This document shows positions 35,170 to 44,420 of a stretch of DNA of 64,000 nucleotides, piece after piece (position 1 is the first letter of the stretch; each line of letters opens with the position of its first letter). The DNA lies in the NCBI RefSeq assembly GCF_016650695.1, contig NZ_JAEKFH010000004.1, forward strand, positions 186,001-250,000, given 5' to 3'. Position numbers and translations under genes: made by a program. The DNA comes from Pseudomonas sp. TH41 (GTDB lineage Bacteria; Pseudomonadota; Gammaproteobacteria; Pseudomonadales; Pseudomonadaceae). The notes below the pieces were generated by a model, which worked only from the letters and a program-made list of their open reading frames with translations, made no database searches and was not told where the DNA came from.

Positions 35170-37421
35170 TCCTTGATGCAATCGACGGTGTAATGCCGTC
35201 CATTGCCCTCGTCTTCGTGTTGCAAGCCGTGCACATCAGCGACAAACCCCGGGAAGCTGCTGTCGAATGTACGGGCAAACGCCAGGTAATCGATAATCGA
35301 GCGGGTCGACTCGGTGAAACGCTCGCCAGGCATGATCAACGGGATCCCCGGCGGGTATGGCACCAGCATCACGGCAGCGATCCGCCCGTCCAGAGCATCG
35401 ATCGATACCGCCTCAACGTCGCCACGCACTAATTGATCATAGGCGTCAGCCGGCTTCATGGCGATTTCCGGGAGCACCGTGTACATGCGCTTGAGGTGTT
35501 TGGCCGTGGCATTACTGCGATAACAGGCGTGCAGTTGATCGCAAAGATCGCGCAACCCCATGCCTTGATATCGCGCCACGTTCTGTTGCGCCACACAGGG
35601 CAGGCAAGTCGCCAGACTGACATTGGCGTCGTAGCTGCGCTTGAACTCCAGCAACTCGGTCAGCAGCGTGCTCCATTTGCCCTTGGTGATGCCCATGGAA
35701 AACAGCACCAAAAACGAATACAGCCCGGTCTTTTCGACCACAAGCCCACGTTCCCAGAGGAATTTGCTGACCACCGCCGCCGGAATCCCACGCGCGCTCA
35801 AGGCGCCGCCAGCGGTCAAGCCAGGCATGACCAACGTGACCTTGATCGGATCGAGCAGTACGTAGTCGTCGGTGACCCCGCCGAAACCGTGCCAGTCCGC
35901 ATCGGGCTGCAGCAACCAGTCTTCGGTCACCACGCGGTTGATGCCTTCGACCGACGGCGGCTGCCAAATGGAAAACCACCAGTCATCGGCAGCGATGTGC
36001 TGTCGCAGATTGGCCAGGGCCCGGCGAAAACTCAGGGCCTCATCAAACATTTCCTGCAACAGCGACCGCCCCGCCGGCCCTTCCATCATGGCCGAGGCCA
36101 CATCCAGCGAAGCGATGATGCTGTACTGCGGCGACGTGGAGATGTGCATCATGAACGCTTCGTTAAAGCGATCGCGGTCCAGCTGCCGCGCACCGCCATC
36201 CTGGACGTGAATCATCGAGGCCTGACTGAACGCGGCCAGCAATTTGTGGGTGGAGTGGGTGGTGAACACCAGCGGACTGTCTTCGCTGCGGGAAGTGCCC
36301 ATGCCGTAACGCCCGGCGAAAAACTCGTGAAACGCCGCGTAGGCATACCAGGCCTCGTCGAAATGCAGCACTTCGACGCTATTGCCCAGGTTCTGCTTGA
36401 TCAACTCGGCGTTGTAGCAGAGGCCGTCGTAAGTCGAATTGGTCACTACCGCGAGTTTGACCTTGGGTTCACGCCCCTGGGTCAGCGGGCTGGCGTCGAT
36501 CTTGGCCTGAATCGATTCGCGGCTGAATTCGCTCAGCGGGATTGGGCCGATGATCCCCAGCTCATTGCGCTCCGGGCACAAATACAGCGGAATAGCGCCG
36601 GTCATGATGATCGAATGCAGCACCGACTTGTGGCAGTTGCGATCCACCAGCACCAGGTCATCGCGAGCAACCATGGAATGCCAGACGATCTTGTTGGCGG
36701 TGGAGGTGCCATTGATCACGAAAAAGGTGTGATCAGCCCCGAAGTTACGGGCCGCCCGGGCTTCCGCTTCTGCCAGCGGGCCGGTGTGGTCAAGCAGCGA
36801 ACCGAGCTCCGGCACCGACACTGACAAATCCGAACGCAAGGTGTTTTCGCCGAAGAACTGGTGAAACGCCTGGCCGACCGGGCTTTTGTGATAAGCCACG
36901 CCGCCGCCATGACCGGGTGTGTGCCAGGAATAATTGGAATCGGCAGTGTGCTGAACCAGCGCTTTGAAAAACGGTGGCAACAGACCATCGAGGTATTTAC
37001 GCGCAGCGCGGGCGACCTGACGGGCCAGGAACGGCACGGTGTCTTCGAACAGATAAAGAATACCACGCAGCTGATTGAGTTCATCCATCGCATCGGCGGG
37101 CGCGTTTTCCAGGGTCACCTGCTCGCCCAGGGCGAAGATCGGCAAATCCGGGGCACGAACTCGCGCGAGACCGATCAATTCAGCCATGTTCTGTAACAAA
37201 TGGGAGTGAGCACTGGCGTCTTCGGAGGCGATCAACATGCAGGAGAGACCGTGATGGGTCGACGCGACCAGACGCCCTTCGGTGTAATCCACTGCCGAGA
37301 CAATGCTGAAGCCTTCCTGCTCCAGCTCCCGGGCGATGCCACGCACGCGATCACCGGCGACCGTGTCGGCCTTGATGTCGCGGTGGACGATCAGGACCGG
37401 AAATTTCAAATCTTTATACAT
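35166..37421 (-). CDS. ldcA: Lysine/ornithine/arginine decarboxylase (fold-type I, PLP)
   Basis: A 751-residue decarboxylase of the inducible Lys/Orn/Arg type: an N-terminal response-regulator-like wing domain (FPVLIVHRDIKADTVAGD), the PLP domain with STHKLLAAFSQ (Schiff-base Lys near residue 393) and HTPGHGGGVAY, and a C-terminal domain. The length equals the P. aeruginosa LdcA I remember, a lysine decarboxylase producing cadaverine in arginine-controlled lysine catabolism. The stop overlaps the start of a GNAT gene; in P. aeruginosa an antiporter gene lies on the other side. Lysine specificity is inferred. Confidence 0.88.
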   Translation of the reverse strand: MYKDLKFPVLIVHRDIKADTVAGDRVRGIARELEQEGFSIVSAVDYTEGRLVASTHHGLSCMLIASEDASAHSHLLQNMAELIGLARVRAPDLPIFALGEQVTLENAPADAMDELNQLRGILYLFEDTVPFLARQVARAARKYLDGLLPPFFKALVQHTADSNYSWHTPGHGGGVAYHKSPVGQAFHQFFGENTLRSDLSVSVPELGSLLDHTGPLAEAEARAARNFGADHTFFVINGTSTANKIVWHSMVARDDLVLVDRNCHKSVLHSIIMTGAIPLYLCPERNELGIIGPIPLSEFSRESIQAKIDASPLTQGREPKVKLAVVTNSTYDGLCYNAELIKQNLGNSVEVLHFDEAWYAYAAFHEFFAGRYGMGTSRSEDSPLVFTTHSTHKLLAAFSQASMIHVQDGGARQLDRDRFNEAFMMHISTSPQYSIIASLDVASAMMEGPAGRSLLQEMFDEALSFRRALANLRQHIAADDWWFSIWQPPSVEGINRVVTEDWLLQPDADWHGFGGVTDDYVLLDPIKVTLVMPGLTAGGALSARGIPAAVVSKFLWERGLVVEKTGLYSFLVLFSMGITKGKWSTLLTELLEFKRSYDANVSLATCLPCVAQQNVARYQGMGLRDLCDQLHACYRSNATAKHLKRMYTVLPEIAMKPADAYDQLVRGDVEAVSIDALDGRIAAVMLVPYPPGIPLIMPGERFTESTRSIIDYLAFARTFDSSFPGFVADVHGLQHEDEGNGRHYTVDCIKE

Positions 37422-37550
37422 GAGGCTCAGTGTCCTGAGGCGGCGGGCCGTGGCCTGCCAATAACCTCAGGGTAGAGGGTTCGAGCGCATGTGGCGAGCG
37501 CGATGCCCCGAAGCGGGTCGGTGGGTGCACGCCGGTGGTGCGTTTGTGAA

Positions 37551-37628
37551 GATCAAAAGATCGCAGCCTTCGGCAGCTCCTACATGGACCACATACCCTG
37601 TAGGAGCTGCCGAAGGCTGCGATCTTTT
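37551..37628. repeat. REPIN, family B
   Basis: Inverted family B REPs at 37551-37585 and 37597-37628, in the gap between the 5' end of ldcA and the 3' end of dnaQ. The right arm ends 5 bases before the dnaQ stop codon. Confidence 0.9.
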
Positions 37629-37633
37629 ACGCT

Positions 37634-38392
37634 TTAAGCCTGAGCCTTGGCCTCGGCCAGTTGCTGCCACAGCGACGGGGCGCCAGCGGATTTAGCGATG
37701 GCCTCCAGACGCGCCACGTGTTGGGCCAGATCGTCTTCGCTGGCGCGCAGGATCCGCGTCGGCTGGCGATCGGCGGGCAGGCGCCGGATTTCGGTAGCCG
37801 AGTTGTCGGCGCCTTCACCCGAACCATTGCCATCGGAGGCATTACCCGCCAGCGACAAGCTGGTCTGGCCGCCCGTCATGGTCAGGTAGACGTCGGCGAG
37901 AATCTCGGAGTCGAGCAACGCGCCGTGCAGTTCACGACCGGAGTTGTCGACGCCATAACGCTTGCACAAGGCGTCGAGGCTGTTGCGCTGCCCAGGGTGA
38001 CGTTCCCGGGCCATCATCAGGGTGTCGAGGATCGAGCAATGCTGGGTGATATCCGCACGATCGTGCTGACCCATCAGGGCGAATTCGTTGTTAATGAAGC
38101 CAACGTCGAACGCCGCGTTATGGATGATCAGCTGCGCGCCCTTGATGAATTCGAAGAACTCATCGGCCACTTCAGTGAAACGCGGCTTGCCCACCAGGAA
38201 CTCGTTAGTGATGCCGTGGACGCCGATGGCGCCTTCATCACTTTCACGATCCGGTTGCAGGTAAACGTGGAAATGCCGGCCCGTCAGGCGCCGACCGATC
38301 AACTCGACACAACCGATTTCGATAATCCGGTGGCCGTCGGTCACCGGCATGCCGGTGGTTTCGGTATCGAGTACAACGGATCTGGTGGCCAT
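37634..38392 (-). CDS. dnaQ: DNA polymerase III epsilon subunit (3'-5' proofreading exonuclease)
   Basis: A 252-residue DEDDh exonuclease. Exo I is LDTETTG (D8, E10), Exo II lies around IIHNAAFDVGFINNE, and Exo III is HGALLDSEILADVYL, with the catalytic His and Asp. A flexible linker rich in Gly, Ser, Asn and Asp (about 180-205) leads to the C-terminal tail that binds the polymerase alpha subunit. A REPIN separates it from rnhA, whereas dnaQ and rnhA are often divergent or overlapping in other genera. Confidence 0.95.
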   Translation of the reverse strand: MATRSVVLDTETTGMPVTDGHRIIEIGCVELIGRRLTGRHFHVYLQPDRESDEGAIGVHGITNEFLVGKPRFTEVADEFFEFIKGAQLIIHNAAFDVGFINNEFALMGQHDRADITQHCSILDTLMMARERHPGQRNSLDALCKRYGVDNSGRELHGALLDSEILADVYLTMTGGQTSLSLAGNASDGNGSGEGADNSATEIRRLPADRQPTRILRASEDDLAQHVARLEAIAKSAGAPSLWQQLAEAKAQA

Positions 38393-38473
38393 CAGTGCTC
38401 AGCTCTCAACGGGTCATTCGTGCAAAAAACGGCGATGTTAACACGCTCACGATTTACGTCGTGAACACGGTCA

Positions 38474-38578
38474 CTGTAGGAGCTGCCGAAGGCTGCGATC
38501 TTTTGATCTGGCTCTTGATTTTCAGCGATCTCAAAAAGATCCAGATCAAAAGATCGCAGCCTTCGGCAGCTCCTACAG
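38474..38578. repeat. REPIN, family B
   Basis: Inverted family B REPs at 38474-38508 and 38541-38578 between dnaQ (5' side) and the 3' end of rnhA. The inner spacer also pairs partly (GATCTGG / CCAGATC). Confidence 0.9.
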
Positions 38579-38596
38579 GGGGATTGCGGTCAACTG

Positions 38597-39049
38597 TCAG
38601 GCTTGTTTGTACCCGCGCACTTCATCCACCCCACGGTTGGCGAGTTGATCCGCACGCTCGTTGCCGTGATGGCCAATGTGCCCGCGCACCCATTTCCAGG
38701 TGACGTTGTGGCGATTGACCTGCTCGTCGAGCAACTTCCACAAATCGGCGTTTTTCACCGGCTCTTTCGCCGCCGTTTTCCAGCCACGCTTCTTCCAGTT
38801 GTCCATCCACTCGTTGATGCCTTTCATCACGTACTGCGAGTCGGTGACCAGCAACACGTCGCAAGAACGCTTGAGCTCTTCCAGGCCGCGGATCGCGCCC
38901 ATCAGTTCCATGCGGTTGTTGGTGGTGTTGGCTTCGCCGCCCCAAAGTTCTTTTTCAACGCCCTTGCACACCAGCAATGCGCCCCAGCCGCCTGGGCCAG
39001 GGTTGCCTTTGCAGGCGCCGTCGGTGAAGAGTTCTACGCTATCGCTCAT
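38597..39049 (-). CDS. rnhA: Ribonuclease HI
   Basis: A 150-residue endoribonuclease that cuts the RNA strand of RNA-DNA hybrids. All four acidic residues are visible: ELFTDGACKGNPG (Asp), NRMELMGAI (Glu), LLVTDSQYV (Asp) and the late GNERADQLAN (Asp). The flexible-loop His is in RGHIGHHGNE. The length and motifs match RNase HI. It is read in the same direction as the SAM methyltransferase gene 92 bases upstream, in the order known from P. aeruginosa. Confidence 0.96.
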   Translation of the reverse strand: MSDSVELFTDGACKGNPGPGGWGALLVCKGVEKELWGGEANTTNNRMELMGAIRGLEELKRSCDVLLVTDSQYVMKGINEWMDNWKKRGWKTAAKEPVKNADLWKLLDEQVNRHNVTWKWVRGHIGHHGNERADQLANRGVDEVRGYKQA

Positions 39050-39141
39050 GCCAATCTATCCAGAAAATGCGGTGGCTCGCCGATCGGTGATCGACGATGC
39101 CCGAGGCCGGGGCAATCCCGGCCGGGAATATAAAAAGTGTT

Positions 39142-39900
39142 TTACGGCTCGATATGGCGACGGTTGACCTTCGCCATCGGCAACGGAATCAACTTGCCCA
39201 TCGGTTCGCGCCGCACCTGACGGACCGGTCGCAGGCCCACCACGATCTTGCGCGCCACCAATAAATAGAAGCCGCCGCCAGACAATTGCCAGTCACCGGC
39301 CTTGCGCTCCCAACCGGCCAGACGGGTTTGCCAGGCGGGTGACGCAATCGGCGGACGATAGCACCCGAAGCGGCGTTTCTCCAGCGCGAAGCCCAGCAGG
39401 TTCAGCCAGTCGCCGACCCGGGATGGGGAAATGCAGCGCGCCTTGCGCAAGGCGTCATGGGCAAATACATGCCGCAAACCCCAACTGCTCCAGGGATTGA
39501 TGCCAATGATGACAAGGTGCCCACCGGGGCGCACGCTGCTGGCTGCTTCGCGCAACAAACCGTGGGGTGACAGGCAGAAATCCAGCCCATGCTGCAACAC
39601 CACCACATCGGCAGCATGTTCGCTTAAAGGCCAGGCCTGCTCTTCGCACACAATCTCGACCCCTGGCAACGGTGCGCCAAGCCGCACATTGCGCTGCACC
39701 TGCGGCGCCGAGGGCGGTGTCTGGGCCGATGGCCCGTAATGCACCAGATAGCCACCGAAGAAACGCCCCAGCTCGTCTTCGAGCATGCGCCGCTCTTCGT
39801 CCAGCAAAAATTGCCCAAGGGGGCCAGACAGCCATTCTCGCGCCGCGCTGATCAACGCCAGCCAGTCAGGATCGGCCTGAGCGAACGCTTTATCGGTCAT
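39142..39900 (-). CDS. Class I SAM-dependent methyltransferase
   Basis: A 252-residue protein with a Methyltransf_11-type fold. GAPLPGVEIVCEEQAWPLSE and ADVVVLQHGLDF form the SAM-binding strand and loop, and GGHLVIIGINPWS is motif III. The usual GxGxG glycine-rich loop is not clear, so the cofactor site is slightly divergent. It is divergent from gloB (66 bases) and upstream of rnhA. I chose the ATG at 39900 with GGAG 8 bases upstream. The substrate is unknown. Confidence 0.78.
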   Translation of the reverse strand: MTDKAFAQADPDWLALISAAREWLSGPLGQFLLDEERRMLEDELGRFFGGYLVHYGPSAQTPPSAPQVQRNVRLGAPLPGVEIVCEEQAWPLSEHAADVVVLQHGLDFCLSPHGLLREAASSVRPGGHLVIIGINPWSSWGLRHVFAHDALRKARCISPSRVGDWLNLLGFALEKRRFGCYRPPIASPAWQTRLAGWERKAGDWQLSGGGFYLLVARKIVVGLRPVRQVRREPMGKLIPLPMAKVNRRHIEP

Positions 39901-39965
39901 TGCATTCTCCAACGCGCCAGGAAGTTCTAAGATGCGCCATTGTTTTCCGCTTGGCGAATCCGACG

Positions 39966-40733
39966 ATGATACAGATCAGTGCCCTGCCCGCCTTTACCGA
40001 CAACTACATCTGGTTGTTACAAGATCCCCTTACCCGACGCTGTGCAGTTGTCGATCCGGGTGACGCCGTGCCAGTGCAGGCCTGGCTCGCGGCCAATCCG
40101 GAATGGGTGTTGAGCGATATTCTGATCACACATCACCATCATGATCATGTCGGCGGCGTCGAACAGCTGAAAAAAGCGACAAACGCGCAAGTCTATGGCC
40201 CCGCCAGCGAAACCATCCCGGCGCGGGACATTGCCCTCAAGGACAACGACCGAATCAGTGTGCTGGGCTGCGACTTTGACATCATCGCCGTACCCGGCCA
40301 CACCCTGGGTCACATCGCCTTCTATCATCACGGTCTGCTATTTTGCGGTGACACCCTGTTCGCTGCGGGTTGTGGGCGGTTGTTTGAAGGGACACCCGAA
40401 CAAATGCACACCTCGCTGACACGCCTCGCGGCGCTTCCTGAAGATACGCGGGTTTACTGCACGCATGAATACACCCTGAGCAATCTGCGTTTCGCCGCCG
40501 CGGTCGAACCGGGCAACGCCGACACCGCGGCTCGCCTCGAAAAAGTCACCCGCGAACGGGAAGCCGGAATCATCACGCTGCCGTCCAACATCGCCCTCGA
40601 AAAGCGGACAAACCCGTTTTTGCGTACCGGCGAAACATCTGTTAAAGAAAAAGTGGACGAACGGACGGGAACCAATAACCGGGCTCCGAGTGCGGTTTTT
40701 GCTGCACTACGTGCTTGGAAAGATACGTTCTAA
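39966..40733 (+). CDS. gloB: Hydroxyacylglutathione hydrolase (glyoxalase II)
   Basis: A 255-residue metallo-beta-lactamase-fold enzyme that hydrolyses S-lactoylglutathione to lactate, ending methylglyoxal detoxification. The metal motif is THHHHDHVGG near residue 55, with GHTLGHIAF, FCGDTLFAAGCGRLFEG and CTHEYTLSNLRFA following, all typical of GloB. I chose the ATG at 39966; the frame is open further upstream, into the start of the divergent methyltransferase gene. Confidence 0.95.
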   Translation: MIQISALPAFTDNYIWLLQDPLTRRCAVVDPGDAVPVQAWLAANPEWVLSDILITHHHHDHVGGVEQLKKATNAQVYGPASETIPARDIALKDNDRISVLGCDFDIIAVPGHTLGHIAFYHHGLLFCGDTLFAAGCGRLFEGTPEQMHTSLTRLAALPEDTRVYCTHEYTLSNLRFAAAVEPGNADTAARLEKVTREREAGIITLPSNIALEKRTNPFLRTGETSVKEKVDERTGTNNRAPSAVFAALRAWKDTF

Positions 40734-40832
40734 GCAGCTTGCGTGATGGTCCGGAAATTCTGAATGGTTGACCGCAGGGGGTACGCTTTCTAGAATCGCC
40801 CGACATTTTTGCCCGGAACTTACTTCCAGCCA

Positions 40833-42275
40833 ATGTCGTCATCTATTCGCAAAGCCATCAATTCAGACGCATTGACCCGCCTGGCTCAAGCCATAGCGGT
40901 GGCTGTGTCCGCCACATTGGCGGGCTGCTCGAGCCATGTTCCGCAAACCGACGCGGCACACACGCCGAACATCGCGGCTCGAGCGAAGCAAAAACCTGTC
41001 TGGCTTAGCGAAAAACCAAGCCCGCAAGTTCCACAGGATGTCTGGGAGCGCATGCGCCAGGGTTTCCAGTTGCAGGACGGGCTGGGCGTTAACCCGCGCA
41101 TTGAGCAACAGCGCCTATGGTTCGCCAGTAACCCGTCCTTTCTCGAAAACGCCGGCGAACGCGGCAGCCTGTACATTCACTACATCATCGAGCGTCTTGA
41201 AGAACGCAACATGCCGCTGGAACTGGCACTGCTGCCAGTGATTGAAAGCGCCTACAACCCGATGGCCTATTCCCGGTCCGACGCGGTGGGTCTTTGGCAA
41301 TTCATCCCTTCCACCGGACGTTACTACAACCTGCGTCAAACCCGTTTCTATGATGGTCGTCGCGATATCACCGCCTCGACCACTGCGGCGATGGATTACC
41401 TGACTCGCCTGCATGACATGTTCAACGGTGACTGGCTGTTGGCCCTCGCGGCCTACAACGCCGGTGAAGGCACCGTCAGCCGGGCCATCGAGCGCAATGA
41501 AAAGCTGGGCCTGCCGACCGATTACTGGAACCTGCCGCTGCCTGCCGAAACCCAGGCCTATGTGCCGAAGCTGCTGGCACTCTCGCAAGTCGTGTTGGCG
41601 CCGGAGGCCTACGGGGTGAACCTCAACCCGATTGCCAACCAACCGTATTTCCAGGTCGTCGAAATCAACCAGCGCATGGACCTGTCCAAGGTTGCCGAGG
41701 TGGCCAACATCGACGAAGACGAGTTGTTCCAGCTCAACCCGGCCTTCAAGCAGCGCACCACCATCGACGGTCCCCAGCATTTGCTGGTGCCGACATCCAA
41801 GGCACAGCTGCTGACCGCAAGCCTTTCGACCATGCGTCCTGAGGAGTTGATCAGCAAGAAGTCGCTCAAGCCGGTATTCGAAGGCGCTGATGACTCCGAA
41901 GTCGCCAGCCTCAAACGCGCCTACCGCGTCAAGCGTGGCGACAACCTGGGCACCATCGCCAAGGCCAACAAAGTCGATGTCAAGGATCTGCAGCGCTGGA
42001 ACAAACTGACCGGCAAGGACCTCAAGGTCGGCCAGACGCTGGTGATGCAGGACACGACCAAACGCAACAGCGGTCGAGTCAACACCGTTGTGGCAGCCAA
42101 CAGCAAAGCAGACAAAAAGAAGCCGCAGACCCAATACAAAGTCCAGCAAGGCGACTCGCTGTACATGGTCGCCAAGCGCTTCAATGTCGAAATGCAACAC
42201 CTCAAGCGCTGGAATCCTCGTGTCGGTCAGGCGTTGAAGCCCGGACAGATGCTGACGGTTTACTCCCCGCACTAA
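40833..42275 (+). CDS. mltD: Membrane-bound lytic murein transglycosylase D
   Basis: A 480-residue lipoprotein that cleaves peptidoglycan glycan strands, leaving 1,6-anhydro ends. A lipobox (SATLAGC) ends the signal peptide near residue 28. The SLT domain carries the catalytic Glu in LLPVIESAYNPMAYSRS (near residue 139) and ALAAYNAGEGTVSRAI. Two LysM domains close the protein (about 363-405 and 432-477). I chose the ATG at 40833. A Rho-independent terminator follows the stop directly. Confidence 0.94.
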   Translation: MSSSIRKAINSDALTRLAQAIAVAVSATLAGCSSHVPQTDAAHTPNIAARAKQKPVWLSEKPSPQVPQDVWERMRQGFQLQDGLGVNPRIEQQRLWFASNPSFLENAGERGSLYIHYIIERLEERNMPLELALLPVIESAYNPMAYSRSDAVGLWQFIPSTGRYYNLRQTRFYDGRRDITASTTAAMDYLTRLHDMFNGDWLLALAAYNAGEGTVSRAIERNEKLGLPTDYWNLPLPAETQAYVPKLLALSQVVLAPEAYGVNLNPIANQPYFQVVEINQRMDLSKVAEVANIDEDELFQLNPAFKQRTTIDGPQHLLVPTSKAQLLTASLSTMRPEELISKKSLKPVFEGADDSEVASLKRAYRVKRGDNLGTIAKANKVDVKDLQRWNKLTGKDLKVGQTLVMQDTTKRNSGRVNTVVAANSKADKKKPQTQYKVQQGDSLYMVAKRFNVEMQHLKRWNPRVGQALKPGQMLTVYSPH

Positions 42276-42278
42276 GAG

Positions 42279-42307
42279 AACCCCCTGATTTCAGGGGTTT
42301 TTTTTGC
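42279..42307 (+). terminator. Rho-independent terminator after mltD
   Basis: AACCCCCTGA-TT-TCAGGGGTTTTTTTT: a 9-bp stem followed by eight T, starting 4 bases after the mltD stop. Confidence 0.92.
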
Positions 42308-42326
42308 CCGCTAAGCAGCCCAACTC

Positions 42327-42478
42327 CCTGTAGCAGCTGGCGAAGCCTGCGTTCGGGGGGGTAGGAGCGAGCTTGCTCGCGAAGATGGAACATCCGACAC
42401 ATTTTCGGTGGCTGGACGACCATCGCGAGCAAGCTCGCTCCTACAGGGACGAACGCAGGCTGCGCCAGCTGCTACAGG
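42327..42478. repeat. Nested REPIN (family A pair inside a B-variant pair)
   Basis: The outer arms at 42327-42355 and 42450-42478 are a variant of family B (core GCAGCTGGCGAAGCCTGCGTTCG). Inside lies a complete family A pair at 42361-42385 and 42421-42446. The outer stem GGC-GAA-GCC replaces the usual GCC-GAA-GGC, keeping base pairing. It lies between the mltD terminator and nppA1. Confidence 0.88.
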
Positions 42479-42587
42479 CGTCCGTCTGCGTAATTAACAG
42501 CGCATTAAACCCCTGTCTTTTTCCTGTCCAAACAAGCTGTTACTGTACGGCCCATAAAGCCCAAGCCGCCTGGATCGGATCTCTGAC

Positions 42588-44420
42588 TTGAAGCGTCCCC
42601 TCCTCCTGCTCCTGATCAGCCTGGCCTTGAGCTCCCCCGCAAGTGCGACGATCAGCGAAAGCCATGGTTACGCGCAATTCGGCACGCTCAAGTACCCGGC
42701 CAGATTTACCCACTTCGACTGGGTTAACCCGCAAGCGCCCAAGGGCGGTACGTTGCGGGTGATGGCGTTTGGCACCTTCGATACGCTCAACCCGTACACC
42801 TTCAAGGGCTCGAGCCCCGTTTCCACCCCGAATTTCCTGCAATACGGCATCAACGAGCTCAACGAACCCCTGATGGTCGGCACCGGTCAGTACGCGCCTT
42901 CCGGTGACGAGCCGACGTCCAGCTATGGGCTGATTGCCCAATCGGTGGAATACAGCGAGGACCGCAGCTGGGTGGTGTTCAACCTGCGCCCGGAAGCACG
43001 GTTCCACGATGGCACGCCGATTACCGCGTATGACGTCGCGTTTTCCTACCGTTTGCTGCTCAAGGAAGGTCATCCGCAGTACCGCACCAGCCTTCAGGAG
43101 GTGTCGCGGGTCGATATCCTCAACCCGCAGCGCATTCGTTTCGTGTTCAAGCGCGCCGGCAATCCGCTGCAGATCCTGCGCCTGGGCGAGTTGCCGGTAC
43201 TGCCGCAGCATTACTGGAAAGGTCGCGATTTCAAGGCCACCACGTTCGAGCCGCCACTGGGCAGCGGGCCGTATCGCATTACCTCGGTAACGCCTGGCCG
43301 ACAAATCGTTTTCGAACGGGTGAAGGATTACTGGGGCAAGGACCTGGCGGTCAATCGTGGCAAGTACAACTTCGATCGCATGGAGGTCGAGTTCTACCGC
43401 GACAGCGACGTCGCGTTCGAAGCCTTCAAAGCGGGCGAATTTGATATCTACATCGAACACCAGGCAAAGAATTGGGATAACGGCTACAACTTCCCCGCTG
43501 TCACCCATGGCGACGTGATCAAGGCACAGATCCCGCATCAGATCCCGACCCAGAGCCAGGGTCTGTTCATGAACAGCCGCCGCCCGACCTTCGCCAACGT
43601 CAAGGTCCGTGAAGCGCTGGGGCTGATGTTCGATTTCGAGTGGACTAACCGCACACTGTTCAGCGGCGCGTACGAGCGCGCCATGAGTTACTACCCCAAC
43701 AGTGAGTTCTCCGCCACCGGCCTGCCGGTCGGCCATGAATGGCTGATGCTCAAGCCGTATCGCGAGCAGTTGCCCGCCAAGCTGTTCACCGAGCCGTTCA
43801 GCCTGCCGCAGACCCAAGGGCGCGGCATTCCCCGGGAAACCCTGCGCAAGGCCGTGAGCCTGCTTGCCGAGGCCGGCTGGAAGCTCAACGGTCAGCGACT
43901 GCAGAACGCGGCGGGCCAGCCGTTGCAGGTGGAAATCCTGCTGGTCAATCCGAACCTGGAGCGAATCCTTCAGCCTTACGTCGAGAACCTCGTGAGCATC
44001 GGTATCGACGCTCGGTTGCGCACGGTCGATCGCGCCCAATACAAGCAGCGCCTCGATCAATTCGATTTCGACATGATCCTGATGACCCTTAACCAGACCC
44101 TCAGCCCGGGCCTGGAGCAATGGCAGTACTTCCATTCCAGCCAGGCCGGGGTCAAGGGCAGCAAAAACTATGCGGGCATCGCCAACCCGGTGGTCGACCA
44201 GTTGCTCGACCAATTACTCGCCGCCCAGACCCGCGATGAACAAGTCGCCGCCGGCAAGGCCCTGGACCGGGTGTTGTTGTGGCAGCACTACATCATTCCC
44301 AATTGGTACCTCAATTATCACCGCCTGGCCTACCGCAACCGGTTAGCCTTCGTCACCACGCCGCCCTATACCCTGGGCCTGAGCGCGTGGTGGCTGAAAT
44401 CTTCGGAGAAAGATCAATGA
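42588..44420 (+). CDS. nppA1: Peptide ABC transporter, periplasmic binding protein 1
   Basis: A 610-residue family 5 solute-binding protein with a signal peptide (LLLLLISLALSSPASA). Family blocks include PQAPKGGTLRVMAFG, a SLNPYTF-like start (DTLNPYTFKG), SVEYSEDRSWVVFNLRPEA and the GRDFKATTFEPPLGSGPY block typical of YejA-type proteins. It starts with TTG at 42588; no ATG fits the signal peptide. It is followed by a paralogous binding protein at a 4-base overlap. In P. aeruginosa the syntenic operon, nppA1A2BCD, takes up peptidyl nucleoside antibiotics and peptides. The name is given by synteny. Confidence 0.87.
   Translation: MKRPLLLLLISLALSSPASATISESHGYAQFGTLKYPARFTHFDWVNPQAPKGGTLRVMAFGTFDTLNPYTFKGSSPVSTPNFLQYGINELNEPLMVGTGQYAPSGDEPTSSYGLIAQSVEYSEDRSWVVFNLRPEARFHDGTPITAYDVAFSYRLLLKEGHPQYRTSLQEVSRVDILNPQRIRFVFKRAGNPLQILRLGELPVLPQHYWKGRDFKATTFEPPLGSGPYRITSVTPGRQIVFERVKDYWGKDLAVNRGKYNFDRMEVEFYRDSDVAFEAFKAGEFDIYIEHQAKNWDNGYNFPAVTHGDVIKAQIPHQIPTQSQGLFMNSRRPTFANVKVREALGLMFDFEWTNRTLFSGAYERAMSYYPNSEFSATGLPVGHEWLMLKPYREQLPAKLFTEPFSLPQTQGRGIPRETLRKAVSLLAEAGWKLNGQRLQNAAGQPLQVEILLVNPNLERILQPYVENLVSIGIDARLRTVDRAQYKQRLDQFDFDMILMTLNQTLSPGLEQWQYFHSSQAGVKGSKNYAGIANPVVDQLLDQLLAAQTRDEQVAAGKALDRVLLWQHYIIPNWYLNYHRLAYRNRLAFVTTPPYTLGLSAWWLKSSEKDQ

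Noticed and set aside
42540..44213. A 557-codon minus-strand frame opposite nppA1
   Set aside because: Same codon-bias effect. nppA1 has a signal peptide and family blocks on the plus strand.
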